From Marinilabiliales bacterium (GTDB taxonomy: Bacteria > Bacteroidota > Bacteroidia > Bacteroidales > BM523): 10,160 nucleotides of DNA. This document shows positions 7,755 to 10,160 of this stretch, piece after piece. The notes below the pieces were generated by a model. That model was not told the origin of the DNA. It made no database searches and saw only the letters and a program-made list of their open reading frames with translations. The DNA lies in contig PKSZ01000583.1 of NCBI GenBank assembly GCA_002869425.1, forward strand, positions 1 to 10,160. Direction: 5' to 3'. How positions within the stretch are numbered: position 1 is the stretch's first letter; every line of letters starts with the position of its first letter. The position numbers and the translations under genes were made by a program.

Positions 7755-8502
7755 ACGACTTATAGCATTCATTAATAGCTAGTAGCAAGTCATACTCTGA
7801 GACATTCAAAATAAAATCAGTAGGAAACTGGCAAAATTCCATAAATTCTTCAAGAACCTGATTATCATCAATACCTGTAAGCGCCATCACAATTTCTTTA
7901 TTGTAACGTTTCTCTATCTTTTCTTTCAAATGATCTGCAGCCAAAAGACGGGCATATTCGCGTTTTTCCTTCCCTTCTTTGCTAAACCTGTTATATAGAT
8001 AAGAAATCGGACTGGCAGAAAACATTGTCGGATTTTCGATACGATTATGAGCAACGGCCTCTCCAATTATATGTTCCAGATCCAACTCTGGCATCACAAA
8101 TTCATCTGGCAACTCAGCCTGAATTACAGCACTTTTAAACTGCGCATAAGTACGAAATGGAAATATATCGACTTCATCCAGCATTTCAATAGAAGGTTCC
8201 AAAATAACAGGATAAAAATGTCCTTCATGAAGGCTTGAATCTTCAAAACAAATATAGCGCGTAACATAACCAACGCCAGAAAATTTCAGTGTATCTGAAG
8301 GATTTATCATAATATTAAAACGTCCATTTTCATCAGTAGCTGTACCTCTTCCTGTTGACTCTAAAATAATATGTATGTATGATATTGGCCGAAGTGATTC
8401 ACCATCAACAACTTGGCCAGACAAAACACTCTTTTCCTGCGCATTTGCAATAAAAGCACAACAAATAAATAGAATAACAAGAAAGATATTTTTCAAATTC
8501 AT
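7741..8502 (-). CDS. secreted protein with carboxypeptidase-like regulatory domain
   Basis: The 253-residue product has a clear signal peptide (residues 1-21, ending IANA before QEKS) and no lipobox cysteine at the cleavage site, so it is probably periplasmic. Residues 27-103 are a carboxypeptidase-D-regulatory-like beta-sandwich (CarbopepD_reg_2 type): LSGQVVDGESLRPISYIHI, then GTATDENGRFNI, DTLKFSGVGYV and a closing strand. This is the domain also found at the N-terminus of SusC/TonB-dependent receptors, but there is no plug or barrel here. The remaining 145 residues look mostly helical, with SYLYNRFSKEGKEKREYARLL at about 167-187 and the segment ITEEF-like helices to the end. Two-part proteins of this build are common in Bacteroidota, but their function is not known to me. 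The ATG overlaps the TGA of the upstream propeller-TPR gene in an ATGA, so the two are one transcriptional unit. The 3' end overlaps the end of lnt by 14 bases. Confidence 0.85.
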   Translation of the reverse strand: MNLKNIFLVILFICCAFIANAQEKSVLSGQVVDGESLRPISYIHIILESTGRGTATDENGRFNIMINPSDTLKFSGVGYVTRYICFEDSSLHEGHFYPVILEPSIEMLDEVDIFPFRTYAQFKSAVIQAELPDEFVMPELDLEHIIGEAVAHNRIENPTMFSASPISYLYNRFSKEGKEKREYARLLAADHLKEKIEKRYNKEIVMALTGIDDNQVLEEFMEFCQFPTDFILNVSEYDLLLAINECYKSFIAP

Positions 8503-10160
8503 TTATTTACACAGTTTTTTTGAATGGCGCCAATAGCTTTTACATAACCTTTTTTAAATGCAGCATTCAAATCGTTACATGCATCTTCTTTATAGCCAAG
8601 TTCTATTTTTGCCATTCCACGGGTATAATAAGCTGAAGCTAAATCCGGATTCAGATTAATTGCTTTATCATAATCCCGAACAGATTGTACGAAATCCTTT
8701 TTTACAGCATATACATCGCCCCTCATCGTGTAATATTCTGCTCTTTCTTGCATGGACAATGCTTTCCCAATCAAGTTAATTGCTTTATCAGGCTGCTGCA
8801 TTTTTACATACAACTTGGCAAGAACTGAATAAACCTCAGGGTCTTTCACTTCATTATCTACAAGCATTTCCAGCTGTTCTCCGGATTTATTTATATTACC
8901 AGAATTATGTAGTGCAAATGCATAATAGGCTCGAGATAGGTTATTTTCAGGATTGATAGCCAATACTTTTTCAAATGATTTTTCAGCCTTTTTATAATCT
9001 CCTTTCATAAAATTTACCAGTCCAAGGTAAAAACCTGCCTTTTCATGATTAGGACTTAAAGAAACTGCATTTTCAAAACAAGGTACTGCTTCATTAACTT
9101 TTCCCATTTTATAATAAGCCAATCACTTGTTAAAAACAGCACCAATATCGCTCTCATCAAGTTCGATTACCCTAGTGAAATCATCAATAGCTTCCTGAAA
9201 CTGTTTAAGCTCCAGAAAAGACAATGCCCTGTTATAGTACTCGGCCGTATCATTGGGCTTATTTTTAATATTGATAGAGAAATCGCCTATTGCCTTCTCA
9301 AATTTACCCAAATTCATCCATGCAATACCCCTATTGTGTAGTGCCTGATTGTTGCCCGGGTTCACTCTCAATATAGTATTATAATCTTTCAACGCTTTAT
9401 CCCATTCACCCATTGCAGAGTATACATATCCTCTCACATAATATTGATCATAATTATCCGGATCAAGGCGAATGGCCTTATTTACTGCTTTCAATGCTTT
9501 ATCCAGCTCTCCTGTTGTAGCTCTGTATTTTGCCTCAGCAATGGTTAGGTAATCTCCGGTTTCTGTAAAGCTATCCACAACCGTAATGGGTTTATGTATT
9601 GGCCAGTTTACAAATTCCGGGATATTGACAGCTCGCTTTGGCGGTTTTGCATTTTCAATAAAAACAGGTGGAGATGCATGTCCGTTTTCATCAATATGTG
9701 TAAGATACATTTGAGTATAAGGGCCACGCTCTTTGGTTGCCACTACAAGCCATTTACTATTTGGAGACCATGAATGGTAACTATTCATATTTTCCAGATT
9801 ACACTCCAACTCCCTCACTTCGCCCCCTTCTGCCGGCATAATATACAATTTACTATCTCCCATTAACAACATAAAGTTATTCGCTTTACAAAATACAATC
9901 CACTTACCATCAGGAGAATATCGAGCAAAATAATTACTTTTTCCATTATCAGATGCTCCCGCTACAGGAATAGGTTCTCCTCCCCTACCATCGTTAAACG
10001 GTATTTTATACAAATCGTATTTATAATCACGTTCCCCATTCACAAACTTATCTGTAAAAGGCTTATTTACTTCTGTTTTTCTGGTAAATCCATCAGTAAT
10101 TCCACTTTCACTTGCAGATATTGCAGGTGACCTTGTAAATATTATCTCCTTGCCATCAGG
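8499..10160 (-). pseudogene. PD40/TolB-like propeller plus TPR protein, in-frame TGA, 5' end outside window
   Basis: The frame is open to the right edge: 554 codons including the internal and final stops. Its N-terminus is missing; translation reads in with PDGKEIIFTRS, half of a PD40 blade. Further blades carry RYSPDGKWIVFCK and SWSPNSKWLVVATKE, giving a TolB/WD40-like beta-propeller end over roughly the first 170 residues. From about residue 205 come ten tandem 34-residue TPRs, such as YYVRGYVYSAMGEWDKAL and HNRGIAWMNLGKFEKAI. In-window codon 346 (9123-9125) is TGA, inside the fifth TPR, where aligned repeats have glycine or alanine (HNRG, YVRG, YNRA against FNK-stop). The frame continues as LAYYKMGKVNEAVPCFENAV. 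TPRs and propellers are protein-protein scaffolds; partners are unknown, although the coupled secreted protein at 7741-8502 is a candidate. T9SS PorE has both module types but in the order TPR-propeller-OmpA, which does not fit. The GTG at 10041-10043 is internal, not a start. Two separate genes seem unlikely because no start stands near 9122 except TTG in mid-repeat. Confidence 0.8.

Noticed and set aside
793..10160. Reassigned stop codons (TAA or TGA read as an amino acid) as explanation of the three internal stops
   Set aside because: Both TAA and TGA are internal once or twice, yet both also end intact neighbouring genes at their expected C-termini, and most conserved genes here contain no internal stop. 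A single alternative code does not fit.
1..10160. Search by eye for CRISPR repeats, insertion-sequence ends, tRNA or rRNA genes, retroelement template/variable repeats
   Set aside because: No regularly spaced repeats, transposase or reverse transcriptase motifs, or cloverleaf-like sequence were seen. No gap between genes exceeds about 170 bases.

Overview
The window looks like a chromosomal segment of a low-GC member of the Bacteroidota, probably class Bacteroidia (Marinilabiliales-like). The grounds are two components of the type IX secretion system (T9SS), a lipoprotein with the acidic surface-export tag of this phylum, long-form urocanate hydratase, a secreted carboxypeptidase-like-domain protein, TAnnTTTG promoter elements, and no clear Shine-Dalgarno sites before the starts. 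I see no mobile element, CRISPR array, phage gene, tRNA or rRNA.

Layout. Positions 1-2553 (+) hold the C-terminus of the T9SS sortase PorU, then the outer-membrane shuttle barrel PorV, then ispF of the MEP isoprenoid pathway; PorV and IspF are 3 bases apart. On the minus strand, 2556-5076 holds a small acidic lipoprotein and urocanate hydratase (hutU), converging on ispF with only 2 bases between stop codons. A 168-base divergent intergenic region follows. Next (+) come an EamA-family transporter and apolipoprotein N-acyltransferase (lnt), overlapping by ATGA. The right end (minus strand) carries a protein that joins PD40/TolB-like beta-propeller repeats to ten TPRs and runs off the window. 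It overlaps by ATGA a secreted carboxypeptidase-regulatory-domain protein.

The most unusual thing is that three otherwise intact, well-conserved genes each carry exactly one in-frame stop codon with no frameshift: porV (TAA at 1357-1359), lnt (TAA at 6960-6962, between catalytic Glu and catalytic Lys/Cys) and the propeller-TPR gene (TGA at 9123-9125 on the minus strand, at a TPR glycine position). All three genes act in or on the cell envelope. TAA, TAG and TGA all also serve as ordinary terminators here, so a simple codon reassignment does not explain it. Sequence error, recent gene decay or genuine readthrough remain open. Apart from these stops, the region reads as ordinary Bacteroidota core genome; I did not find evidence of a new defence or mobile system.
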